DNA of 64,000 bases from Streptomyces venezuelae (GTDB lineage Bacteria; Actinomycetota; Actinomycetes; Streptomycetales; Streptomycetaceae), in the NCBI RefSeq assembly GCF_008642315.1, contig NZ_CP029192.1, forward strand, positions 2,604,001 to 2,668,000. Reading direction: 5' to 3'. Positions 1 to 7,405 of the stretch are shown piece by piece. The notes beneath the pieces are model-generated. The model was not told the DNA's origin. It worked only from the letters and a program-made list of their open reading frames with translations, and ran no database searches. How positions within the stretch are numbered: the stretch's first letter is position 1; every line of letters starts with the position of its first letter. Position numbers and translations under genes: made by a program.

Positions 1-74
1 GCGCCCCGCACGCGTCGGGCTCGCCGGGGACGGCGGGCGCCGGTGTGCACCGCGCTGGGTCAGGCGGTGGCGGC

Positions 75-740
75 ATGAGCCAGACCTTGACGGCCCTGTC
101 CGTCGCCCTGCCGCTCACGGCCGGATGGTCCCTGAACAGCCTGTGGCTGCGACGCCGGATCAAGGACACACGCCACGACCCACTGACGGGCCTGTGGACA
201 CGCGCAGAGTTCGAGAAGCGCGCCTGCAAGAGCCTGGCCCGAGGGAAGCAGCGGGCGGTGCTCCTGCTGGATCTCAACTGGTTCAAGCAGATCAACGACA
301 CCTACGGCCACGCGACCGGGGATGCGGTCCTTCGCGCGACCGGCCTGCGCCTGGGCGCGTGGGCGGACGCGCATCACGGCGTGGCTGGCCGACTGGGCGG
401 AGACGAGTTCGCCGCCCTCGTCGACGTGGGCGGCACGAGCGACACCGGGACCGGCAACCTCAACGCGAAGCTGCTGAACCTGATCGGCCGACTCGAACAG
501 CCCGTCATCTTCGAGGGGCGCGTGATCGACGTGCACGTGTCGATCGGGGCGGCCCGCTCCGGGCGGGCTGATCTGTCAGCGCTGCTGCGGCTGGCCGATG
601 AGCACATGTACCGAATCAAGCAGGAAGGCGGCGGTTTCAGCATCGCCCCCGCACGCGAGCACGGCCCGGCGCTGGGCACGGTGAACGGCCGCCGCGCGGG
701 ACGCCCTGGTACCCACTGCACAACGGAGGTGACCGCATGA
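75..740 (+). CDS. GGDEF diguanylate cyclase, membrane-anchored, ICE-borne
   Basis: Predicted to make cyclic di-GMP from two GTP. The protein is 221 aa. A hydrophobic stretch at about residues 5-25 suggests a single N-terminal membrane anchor with the enzyme domain in the cytoplasm. The GGDEF domain is complete: DPLTGL near residue 36, the D-N-FK-IND-YGH-GD block near 70-90, and an intact GGDEF signature near 115. The residues that would form the RxxD inhibitory site just before the signature are AHHG, so product feedback inhibition is probably absent. No PAS or GAF sensor is seen. The start at 75 is chosen because the domain follows directly; an upstream in-frame start at 45 is possible. Its stop overlaps the next start. 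Function is inferred from domain only. Confidence 0.85.
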   Translation: MSQTLTALSVALPLTAGWSLNSLWLRRRIKDTRHDPLTGLWTRAEFEKRACKSLARGKQRAVLLLDLNWFKQINDTYGHATGDAVLRATGLRLGAWADAHHGVAGRLGGDEFAALVDVGGTSDTGTGNLNAKLLNLIGRLEQPVIFEGRVIDVHVSIGAARSGRADLSALLRLADEHMYRIKQEGGGFSIAPAREHGPALGTVNGRRAGRPGTHCTTEVTA

Positions 741-1078
741 ACTACGCCGACACGGTGCAGGACCTCTCGCCTGCCCTGACCGCGCTGCGGTTGCTGGCCG
801 TGGACTTCGCCCAGCTGCCCGCGCCGACCGAGCGTATCTCGCCGATCGTCCCGAAGGAGCTGGATCTTTCCCTGCACGGCGACTTGGGGGCGTTCGAGCC
901 GTGGCGGGCGGCGCTCGGCATCGCCCGCGAAGACATCGACTTCCACACGCAGGGCGACGGTCAGACGTGGGTGCTGTGCGCCGACACGGACTACGCCGGT
1001 GCCCGCGTGACCTTGTACGCCTACGGCGACGTGCTGCGTCGCACCCTCACCCTGGTAGGAGGCTGCCATGCGGCGTAA
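737..1078 (+). CDS. hypothetical protein, ICE operon
   Basis: A 113-aa soluble protein that I do not recognise. Its ATG overlaps the stop codon of the GGDEF gene by 4 bp, with a GGAGGTGA ribosome binding site at 725-732, so it is translationally coupled. There is no signal peptide or membrane segment. It is acidic to neutral and has a conserved-looking tryptophan-rich middle (FEPWRAAL, QTWVLC). The next gene starts inside its 3' end. Such small proteins often travel with transfer operons of Streptomyces elements, but no function can be given. Confidence 0.7.
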   Translation: MNYADTVQDLSPALTALRLLAVDFAQLPAPTERISPIVPKELDLSLHGDLGAFEPWRAALGIAREDIDFHTQGDGQTWVLCADTDYAGARVTLYAYGDVLRRTLTLVGGCHAA

Positions 1079-2210
1079 GACATCACCCGAACCGGCCCAG
1101 GGGACGCGCACCTCGCGCGCGCTGGACAGGGCCCGGGGCATCAACCCGTTCGCTGTGGTCGAGAAGCTGCTGACGCTGGCGGCACTGACGGTCGTGGCGG
1201 TCACCGTCGGCAGCCAGCTCGCCCCGATCCTCGGCCTGCACGGGCGCTTCGGCACCGCCGCGGCCTGGTTCATCGCCCTGGTCTTTGACGCGTTGTGGAT
1301 CGGCGCGCTGAAGATGAGCGAGCAGGCCATCCGCCAGCGCAGCATCCTGGGCATGGCCGTGATGCTGTCCGTGGCCGCCCTCTCAATGGCTGGGTCGGTC
1401 GCGATCCTGCTGCTGATGGGCCATGCCCGCGTCTTCGCCCTGGTGCCGGTGGCCGCCGCCGTGTTCATGGGGCTGAGGATCTTCGCTGACCACATGCTCG
1501 CGGACGACGCGACCTCGCGCGTCATCGCCGAGCAGTCCGCCGCCGCCCGCAACACCCTGGCCCTCACCTACGCCGACGCACGCCAGCTCAAGGCCGGCGC
1601 GGAGAACGAGGTCGTCGTCGAGACGGCCGAGACGCTCGCGCGGGCACATCGGCAGGCGGTTCAGGCGAAGGCGCTGACCGGCATGCAAAAGAAGATCAAC
1701 AAGGCACGTGCCAAGGCTGAAGAGAAGCTGCAGTCCTCCGAGAGTGAGCACGGGGCAGCGGCCCGGGCCTTCACCGCCCGCGAACTGCACGTCCTCACCG
1801 CGCCCTCGGACGGAGTCCCCGCCATCGAGGCGCCCCCGCAACCGGCCCCTGCGGCGCCCGGCATGGGCGAGGCGGTGCCCTCGGAATCCTCGGAATGCCC
1901 TGACCTGCTCGAACACCCCGCCGGACGTGTGTCCTCGGAATTCGGTTCCGAGGATTCCGAGGGGCCCTCGGATCTTTCCGAGGGTCCGGGGCGCAAGCCC
2001 AGCATCAGTGATGCGTCGCTGTACCTGACCGGGCGGCGGATCTTCACTGAGCTGGCGCCGCCGAAGTCGCTGAACGGCTTCATCAAGGCCATGAATGCGC
2101 AGGAGGCCAAGGCCAGTTACGAGCGGATGGCCAAGACCTACGAGCAGCTGCAAGCCGAGTTCCCCGGCAAGGCGCGAACCGTCCGCACGCCGCCCCGTGA
2201 CCAGGCATAA
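1068..2210 (+). CDS. SpdB-like membrane protein of the ICE
   Basis: A 380-aa protein with four hydrophobic segments in residues 35-145, then a charged, coiled-coil-like region (about 150-225, rich in A, E, K and Q), and a low-complexity Ser/Glu-rich linker (about 265-305). This layout resembles the Spd (plasmid spread) membrane proteins of Streptomyces conjugative elements, which are thought to help intramycelial spread of transferred DNA; the assignment rests on topology and context, not on a diagnostic motif. A strong AGGAGG site precedes the ATG, which overlaps the previous gene. The DNA of the Ser/Glu linker holds a striking set of CCTCGGAA repeats, listed separately. Confidence 0.6.
   Translation: MRRKTSPEPAQGTRTSRALDRARGINPFAVVEKLLTLAALTVVAVTVGSQLAPILGLHGRFGTAAAWFIALVFDALWIGALKMSEQAIRQRSILGMAVMLSVAALSMAGSVAILLLMGHARVFALVPVAAAVFMGLRIFADHMLADDATSRVIAEQSAAARNTLALTYADARQLKAGAENEVVVETAETLARAHRQAVQAKALTGMQKKINKARAKAEEKLQSSESEHGAAARAFTARELHVLTAPSDGVPAIEAPPQPAPAAPGMGEAVPSESSECPDLLEHPAGRVSSEFGSEDSEGPSDLSEGPGRKPSISDASLYLTGRRIFTELAPPKSLNGFIKAMNAQEAKASYERMAKTYEQLQAEFPGKARTVRTPPRDQA
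1879..1983. repeat. cluster of CCTCGGAA octamers, direct then inverted
   Basis: Six exact copies of CCTCGGAA or its complement lie in 105 bp inside the SpdB-like gene. Direct copies start at 1879, 1888 and 1933; inverted copies (TTCCGAGG) start at 1946, 1955 and 1976; a 7/8 copy starts at 1966. They encode part of a Ser/Glu-rich linker, so codon-level low complexity is a possible cause, but the switch of orientation at about 1941 makes a protein-binding or strand-folding site plausible. Confidence 0.7.
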
Positions 2211-2219
2211 GGAGAGGCC

Positions 2220-2468
2220 ATGCCCGTACTGACCGAGACCGAGCAGACCACCGAAACCGCGAAGCCGCCGCAGGGCAGCCACCACTGGGTCATGACGCTG
2301 GACCTCCCCGGGCGCCTGTCCGTGACGGCGGCCAACACCTGCACACCGCCGCAGGGCTGGACCCGCCTGGACGTCTACACGGCCATCAGGGAAGAACTCG
2401 CGCGGAGCAATCCGGACCTGGCGCGCGCCAACGTCACGTTCTTCGCCCTGGAGCCCAACCAGCTCTGA
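2220..2468 (+). CDS. hypothetical small protein, ICE operon
   Basis: An 82-aa protein without membrane segments, 9 bp after the SpdB-like gene and with an AGGAG site ahead of the ATG. It is the last gene before a strong terminator, so it closes the first operon. The Thr/Glu-rich N-terminus is followed by a compact region (HHWVMTLDLPG, then an Arg/Leu helix). I do not recognise a family. Small proteins with this position are common in actinomycete mobile elements. Confidence 0.65.
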   Translation: MPVLTETEQTTETAKPPQGSHHWVMTLDLPGRLSVTAANTCTPPQGWTRLDVYTAIREELARSNPDLARANVTFFALEPNQL

Positions 2469-2497
2469 CCCCGAGCCCCCCTTCCGGCACCACTGAT

Positions 2498-2535
2498 GAA
2501 GGCCGTCCCCCCCATCGCGTTGGGGGACGGCCTTC
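2498..2535 (+). terminator. strong intrinsic-type hairpin ending the SpdB-like operon
   Basis: Perfect 14-bp inverted repeat (left arm 2498-2511, right arm 2522-2535) with a 10-base loop, 30 bp after the stop at 2468. There is no T-run, as is usual in Streptomyces. Confidence 0.85.
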
Positions 2536-2704
2536 GTCACGACTGCCGGAAGACAGTCGAGTGCACCACCGCCCCGGGCCATCGGTTGGCCGGCGGCTGG
2601 CGGGCTGGCGGACATGGTCCGCAGGTCCCGCAGGTCCGCCGCGCAGATCCGAGACCGGCCCCGGGGGATTCGTCCTTCCCACCCCAGCTGAGAAATGAGG
2701 ATGC

Positions 2705-4408
2705 ATGGCCGCCGAAGCGGTCGAAGAGACGAAAGCAGCAACCCCCACCACGAAGACGACGGCCAGGCCCGCAGCACGGAAGCCGATGTCGGAGGAGTCC
2801 CGCTGGCTGATCGGCGGGCTCGCCGTCACGGTGCCCGCCTCCGGCCTGGTCTACCGCGACGCGGTCGAGGCGTGGGTCTACGACAACCGCTACTGGCTGC
2901 TCGGCATCGCCGTGCTGCTGGTCGGATCCTGCATGCTCGCGATGACCCGGGCCTATCGGCGCAACCGCGGGCCGCGTCCGCGCGAACAGAACCGCACTGT
3001 GGCGGCGTTCACAGCCGACGGCCTCCAAGGTCCCGCCCCGCACAGCCTCTCGGGCACCGCAATCCCGCCCGCCCCGCAGGGGCAGCCCCCAGAGGTGCCC
3101 GCTTCGTTGCAGAGCGACCGGGCACCCGAGCTGGCCGCTGCGCTGAAGCTGGACTTCGCGGCGGGCAAGCCCCGCACGCTCAGCCGCGGTCGGGTTGAGC
3201 TGGGGGAAGAGTGGGTCATCGAGCTGCCGCCCGGCGGGGTGTACGGCGATGTGGCTGGCAAGTCCGAGCGGGTGATCTCCTGGCTCGGCGTGGACGCCAC
3301 GAAGGTGACCATGCGCCCGGGGCCCACCTCGCGGCATGTGGTCATCACGGTCCTGGACCATCCCGTCTACAGCCGCACCCCGGCCCTTCCCGACCCGCTG
3401 GAAGCCACCCGCCGGGGCGTGATCCCTCTCGGGTACGACATGCACGGCGCCATCGTCGAAATCCGCTCTCCGGTCGGCGATACCCACATGCTGATCGCCG
3501 GATCGGCCGGTGCCGGAAAGACCGAAGAGATCAAATGGCTCGTCTACTTCGCTCTGGTCAACGGCTGGGACATCGTCCTGGTCGACGCCAAGGGAGACGG
3601 CGACCTCGCCTACGCGGAAAAAGCGTGCCTCATCTATGAAGAGGTTCCCGACCACGACCGGATGATGGACATCATCTCCTTCGTGGAAGAGCGGCACGAA
3701 CAGCGTGCTGCGGAGAACAGCGCATCGGTCAAGGCCGGAAACGGAAAGGTGAAACACCGGCCGCTGCTTTTCATCATCGACGAGGTAAGCACCTACACCG
3801 ATGAGGCCGACTCGAAGAAGCAGGCAGCGGAGTTCGAGAAGAAGCTGAAGAAGGCTTCCCGGAAGTTCCGTTCATCGAAAATCCTCGTCCTGCTGGCCAC
3901 GCAGAGTCCGAAAGCTGAAGTCATCAACACGTCGATTCGCGCGAATCACCGTGTGCGGCTGGCCTTCGGGTGCGGTGAGACCAAGCAGTCGGATGTGATT
4001 TTGGGAAGCGGTACAGCGGCAACGGGACACGATGCCTCCAAGCTCCCAGCAATCGATGGAGCGGCAATCCTCCAAATCAAGAACCAGCTTCGGGAGATGC
4101 GCGGATTCCTCGTCACCGACGAGGAACTCCAGGAGGCCATTGACGCCCGCGCGGAGGAGTTCTTCGACGCGGAGCCCGAACACGTTCGCCTGGTCCGTGA
4201 GGCCTACGGCGACGACGTGTTCCTTTCCACCGTCGAGTTCGCCTCCCGGCTCCGTGAACTCGGAGTCGAGATTGTCGGGGAGGGCGACGACACGGCCACC
4301 GGCAAGGCGGTCGCGGCGTGGCTGTCCACGTCGTTCGGCTACAGCGTTCCCACGGCCCAGGAGGGCCGTGTCCGGGGCCGCTTCCTGACCGCGATTCTCC
4401 GCCGCTGA
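2705..4408 (+). CDS. TraB/FtsK-type DNA translocase
   Basis: The probable DNA pump for conjugation. The protein is 567 aa. Two close hydrophobic segments (about residues 33-50 and 60-80) anchor it; a Pro-rich linker follows; the FtsK/SpoIIIE motor has Walker A GSAGAGKT near 265 and a Walker B strand ending in FIIDE near 358. The C-terminal 100 residues are separate and could be the DNA-reading winged-helix domain found in TraB proteins. In Streptomyces, TraB moves double-stranded DNA through a hexameric pore after binding short repeats at clt. Here a phased repeat array starts 3 bp behind the stop codon. A GAGG site lies 6 bp before the ATG, and the gene opens the long transfer operon. A coupling-protein role towards the VirB4-like system downstream is the alternative. 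Confidence 0.85.
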   Translation: MAAEAVEETKAATPTTKTTARPAARKPMSEESRWLIGGLAVTVPASGLVYRDAVEAWVYDNRYWLLGIAVLLVGSCMLAMTRAYRRNRGPRPREQNRTVAAFTADGLQGPAPHSLSGTAIPPAPQGQPPEVPASLQSDRAPELAAALKLDFAAGKPRTLSRGRVELGEEWVIELPPGGVYGDVAGKSERVISWLGVDATKVTMRPGPTSRHVVITVLDHPVYSRTPALPDPLEATRRGVIPLGYDMHGAIVEIRSPVGDTHMLIAGSAGAGKTEEIKWLVYFALVNGWDIVLVDAKGDGDLAYAEKACLIYEEVPDHDRMMDIISFVEERHEQRAAENSASVKAGNGKVKHRPLLFIIDEVSTYTDEADSKKQAAEFEKKLKKASRKFRSSKILVLLATQSPKAEVINTSIRANHRVRLAFGCGETKQSDVILGSGTAATGHDASKLPAIDGAAILQIKNQLREMRGFLVTDEELQEAIDARAEEFFDAEPEHVRLVREAYGDDVFLSTVEFASRLRELGVEIVGEGDDTATGKAVAAWLSTSFGYSVPTAQEGRVRGRFLTAILRR

Positions 4409-4410
4409 CC

Positions 4411-4515
4411 ACCGTGCCGACACCGTGCAACGACCGTGCGACCACTGTGCAGGACCGCTGGCCCGCCGTGCGGCGCACGGTGGCCACACGGTGCCTGCAC
4501 GGTGCCCCGCACGGT
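4411..4515. repeat. 11-bp phased repeat array behind traB-like gene (candidate clt)
   Basis: ACCGTGC begins at 4411, 4422, 4433 and, with one mismatch, 4444, an exact 11-bp period. A near-copy is at 4465. The inverted form GCACGGT then begins at 4475, 4486 (one mismatch), 4497 and 4509, again spaced 11, 11 and 12 bp. One DNA turn between copies puts all sites on one face of the helix. The array fills the gap between the translocase stop and the start of the wall hydrolase. In plasmids such as pSVH1 the clt locus of 8-bp TraB recognition sequences lies next to traB, so a transfer locus is the best guess; an operator for the downstream genes is the alternative. Confidence 0.8.
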
Positions 4516-4552
4516 CTGTGAACTGCATCAATACACCTGCGGAGGGCAGGAG

Positions 4553-5548
4553 ATGAAAGGATCCGTGATCGGCCTCGTGGTGGTCGGATCGAGCCTGTTG
4601 GCGGTCACCGCCACGAGCCTGTCCGGCAACCCGGCGGTCAGCGGTAAGGCCACGTCGGTGGCCAACCGCACGGCACCGGGATCGGTGCCCGCCCGCTACG
4701 AGCGGCTCTTCAACGCCTGGGGCAACGAGTGCGACGCCATCACCCCCAGCATTCTGGCCGCACAGCTCAAACAGGAATCCGGCTTCAACCCCCGGGCCAA
4801 ATCGCCAGTCGGGGCGATGGGTATCGCGCAGTTCATGCCCGGAACCTGGCAGAACTCCGGATACGACGGCAACGGCGACGGCAAGAAGGACGTGTGGGAT
4901 CCGGAAGACGCGATCCCCTCCGCCGCCAAATACATGTGCTCGGTCTCCCGAAATCTGAAGGGTGTGCCCGGCGACAAGACCCGCCTTGCCCTGGCCGGAT
5001 ACAACGCCGGGCCGGGGGCGGTGCAGAAGTACCGAGGCATACCGCCGTACAAGGAGACGGAAAACTACGTCTCCACCATCATGGCGTCTGCCGCGAAGAT
5101 GGGTCAGACGGTTGGCGGTCAGGGCAACATCGCGGTCGAGGCGGTCAATTACGCGTCCGCGCAGATCGGCAAGAACTACGTCTGGGGCGGAAACGGGGAT
5201 GGGGACGGCGGCTTTGACTGCTCGGGTCTCACCAAAGCCGCCTTCGCTCAGGCCGGGGTAACCCTTCCCCGCGTCGCCAGCGCCCAGTACACGTACCTGG
5301 AAAACGACGGGGCCCTCGTCGAGAAGGACGACCTGAGCATCGGCGACCTCGTCTTCTTCAGCCAGAAGAAGCGCACCGGTTCGGCGAGTGCTGCCGACAT
5401 CGACCACGTCGGCATCTATCTCGGCAAAGGCCACTTCCTGAACGCCCCTCGCACCGGGGCGAAGGTCCGTATCGAAAAGGTCTGGTGGGACACCTACATG
5501 GGCGCCGGCCGCGTCTACCCGAAATCCACGAACACCAAGGAGGTGTGA
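4553..5548 (+). CDS. bifunctional lytic transglycosylase / NlpC-P60 wall hydrolase
   Basis: Cuts peptidoglycan to open a path for the transfer apparatus. The protein is 331 aa. An N-terminal hydrophobic segment (residues 4-24) is a signal peptide or anchor. The transglycosylase domain (about 50-180) shows KQESGFNP with the catalytic Glu, then AMGIAQFMPGTW and AGYNAGPGAV. The NlpC/P60 domain (about 200-330) shows FDCSGL with the catalytic Cys and DHVGIYL with the His. The start at 4553 is supported by a GGAGGG site, and upstream in-frame starts lie inside the repeat array. It parallels VirB1 and the bifunctional hydrolases of Gram-positive conjugative systems. The next gene overlaps its stop. 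Confidence 0.9.
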   Translation: MKGSVIGLVVVGSSLLAVTATSLSGNPAVSGKATSVANRTAPGSVPARYERLFNAWGNECDAITPSILAAQLKQESGFNPRAKSPVGAMGIAQFMPGTWQNSGYDGNGDGKKDVWDPEDAIPSAAKYMCSVSRNLKGVPGDKTRLALAGYNAGPGAVQKYRGIPPYKETENYVSTIMASAAKMGQTVGGQGNIAVEAVNYASAQIGKNYVWGGNGDGDGGFDCSGLTKAAFAQAGVTLPRVASAQYTYLENDGALVEKDDLSIGDLVFFSQKKRTGSASAADIDHVGIYLGKGHFLNAPRTGAKVRIEKVWWDTYMGAGRVYPKSTNTKEV

Positions 5549-5772
5549 TGGGAAACGGACAGTGCATTGCGACCACGCAGGCCATGTATTCCGTGGCCTC
5601 TTCCGCGCAGAGCCTGGAAACGACCGTGACCGTCCTGACGGTCCTGGTCATCTTCCTGGCCCTCGTATGCGTCGGCGCCGTGTTCTTCGCGTTCCGGCTG
5701 GGCTCCACCCTCAAGCGCCTCACCGCACAGCAGCCCGCACCCCTCAACCGCACGTCTGAGAAGGAGTACTGA
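5548..5772 (+). CDS. small single-span membrane protein of transfer operon
   Basis: A 74-aa protein with one strong hydrophobic helix (about residues 27-50) and a basic, polar C-terminal tail. The ATG shares bases with the preceding stop (TGATG), and an AAGGAGGTG site precedes it, so it is co-translated with the hydrolase. I see no family signature. Position between the wall hydrolase and further membrane proteins suggests a structural subunit of the mating channel; this is inference. Confidence 0.7.
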   Translation: MGNGQCIATTQAMYSVASSAQSLETTVTVLTVLVIFLALVCVGAVFFAFRLGSTLKRLTAQQPAPLNRTSEKEY

Positions 5773-5774
5773 GC

Positions 5775-6149
5775 ATGGGCAAGTACACCGGAACCATCGT
5801 CGTCGCCGGTCCTGGTGATGGGTGCATCACCAAGTCGGACGGCAAGAAGGACTGCTCCAAGGGCGCCAAGCAGGTAGTCAAGACGGTCAACGACACCGGC
5901 CCGGACCTCGCGCCGGTGGCCGGGTTCCTGCCGCTGTACGGCGTGATCATGGGCGTCCTGGTCGGCGCGGTCATCCTGGCCATCGCCGCCGGAGCCGTGA
6001 TTTCGGCGGGGCGTGGCGGGATCCAGGCCGGGTTCAAGAAGGACGGCTCGGCACTGAAGAAGACCGCGGTCACGGTCGGCGGTCTGATCGTGCTGCTGCT
6101 GGGCGTGCTGGCCATCGGCCCGTCCATCGCCACCGCGCTGGGCGGCTGA
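5775..6149 (+). CDS. two-helix membrane protein, possible pilin-like subunit
   Basis: A 124-aa protein. A short polar N-terminus with two cysteines (residues 17 and 27) precedes two hydrophobic helices (about 48-72 and 95-118) separated by a glycine- and lysine-containing loop. Two helices with a short loop is the layout of VirB2/TrbC pilins, and the gene sits just before a VirB6-like polytopic protein, but there is no clear signal peptide. The pilin idea is therefore only a structural suggestion. It lies 2 bp after the previous stop and 2 bp before the next start. Confidence 0.65.
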   Translation: MGKYTGTIVVAGPGDGCITKSDGKKDCSKGAKQVVKTVNDTGPDLAPVAGFLPLYGVIMGVLVGAVILAIAAGAVISAGRGGIQAGFKKDGSALKKTAVTVGGLIVLLLGVLAIGPSIATALGG

Positions 6150-6151
6150 GC

Positions 6152-7405
6152 ATGGCCGACAATCCCTGCCAGTACATCAGGGGTGACGCCCGTAAGTACT
6201 GCGAGCGCGGCGAGGGCAGCGGCGGCAAGGGGGTCGCGCCGGACGACCTGACGCCGCACCGGCCCGATGCGCTCGATCCGCTGGGCGCCGCCGCCAACTG
6301 GCTCTCCGACCAGGCATCGGCGCTGTACCGGCTGATGGACAAGTCGATGATGGCCGCCGCCGATCCCCTCGGCGGCCTGAAGGGCGGCACGCTGGCGAAG
6401 GTGTACAACCCGGTGGCGGGCATCGCCGTGCTGATCGGTGCGGTTGTTCTGGTGGGCGGGCTGATCTTCTGGATCGCCCGCCCTTCGGGGCCCGCCTTCA
6501 AGAAGGCGGGCTCGGCCGGCGGCCGGTTCTTCGGGCTGCTGTTCCTGGTGACCGTCATCCCGACGGCGGTGGTCCTGATCGCGTTCGCGCTGGGCCAGTT
6601 CTCCGCGCTCATCTACGCCGACCTGGCCGACCACCCGTTCAAGGGCATGGAAAAGTCCCTGCTGGGCTCCACCGGCAACCCCTACGGACGCCTGGCACAA
6701 GCCGCGGTGGTGCTGTTCGCGGTCGGCCCGCTGTGGCTGCTGTGCGTCATCTCGCCCCTGGCCGTGCTGGCGGCGGTGGTGTTCCTGCCGCTGTCCGCCG
6801 CGCTCGGGGTAGGCAAGGGCTGGCTGCAATCCCGCAGCGGGAAGATGCTGCTGCATCTGCTCGCGGCGGTGTTCCTGGCTAGGGTGCCGGTCGCCATCGT
6901 GCTGATGTTCCGCAAGGTGCTGCCGAAAAGCGCGCTGAACGATCTGCTGCTGACCGCCGCCACGGCGGTGGTGTGCCTGTACATCCTGCTGAGCCTCCCG
7001 GCGATGGCCAAGAGTGTCGCCGCGGCCGTCACCCGCGCCCCCAAGCTGCGGACGCAGAGCGAGGGCCGCACTGCGGTGACCAAGATGCCCGCCGATGCCG
7101 AACGCCGGGCCCACGCCAAGCGGCTGGCCGCCGCGCAGTCCAGGCCCGCCAGGGGCAAGATGCCCCAGCCTGCGGCGTCCGTGCACGCGCCGGGGCGCCG
7201 CCCCTACGCGGGCGGCGGCAAGGGCGTCCGTGCCGCGTTGAAGGCCCCGGGCCGGTCGGCGCACCCCAGTCAAGCCGCCCCGTCGGCACCGTCCCGTTCT
7301 ACGCCCGCTCGACAGGAGAGGATCCGCCATGTCCGGGTCACGGACGTACCTGCTCGACCCCCTCTACGAGACCGAGACACTCAAGCTCCCCCCGTCACGC
7401 ACTGA
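6152..7405 (+). CDS. polytopic membrane protein, VirB6-like
   Basis: A 417-aa protein with a hydrophilic first 85 residues, about six hydrophobic helices between residues 88 and 295, and a long basic, Pro/Arg/Ala-rich cytoplasmic tail. Number of spans, size and position before the VirB4-type genes fit the VirB6/TrbL class of inner-membrane channel proteins; sequence motifs for that class are weak, so the call is by analogy. The start at 6152 is chosen because the longer frame upstream overlaps the two-helix gene. The tail overlaps the start of the next gene by 77 bp. Confidence 0.65.
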   Translation: MADNPCQYIRGDARKYCERGEGSGGKGVAPDDLTPHRPDALDPLGAAANWLSDQASALYRLMDKSMMAAADPLGGLKGGTLAKVYNPVAGIAVLIGAVVLVGGLIFWIARPSGPAFKKAGSAGGRFFGLLFLVTVIPTAVVLIAFALGQFSALIYADLADHPFKGMEKSLLGSTGNPYGRLAQAAVVLFAVGPLWLLCVISPLAVLAAVVFLPLSAALGVGKGWLQSRSGKMLLHLLAAVFLARVPVAIVLMFRKVLPKSALNDLLLTAATAVVCLYILLSLPAMAKSVAAAVTRAPKLRTQSEGRTAVTKMPADAERRAHAKRLAAAQSRPARGKMPQPAASVHAPGRRPYAGGGKGVRAALKAPGRSAHPSQAAPSAPSRSTPARQERIRHVRVTDVPARPPLRDRDTQAPPVTH

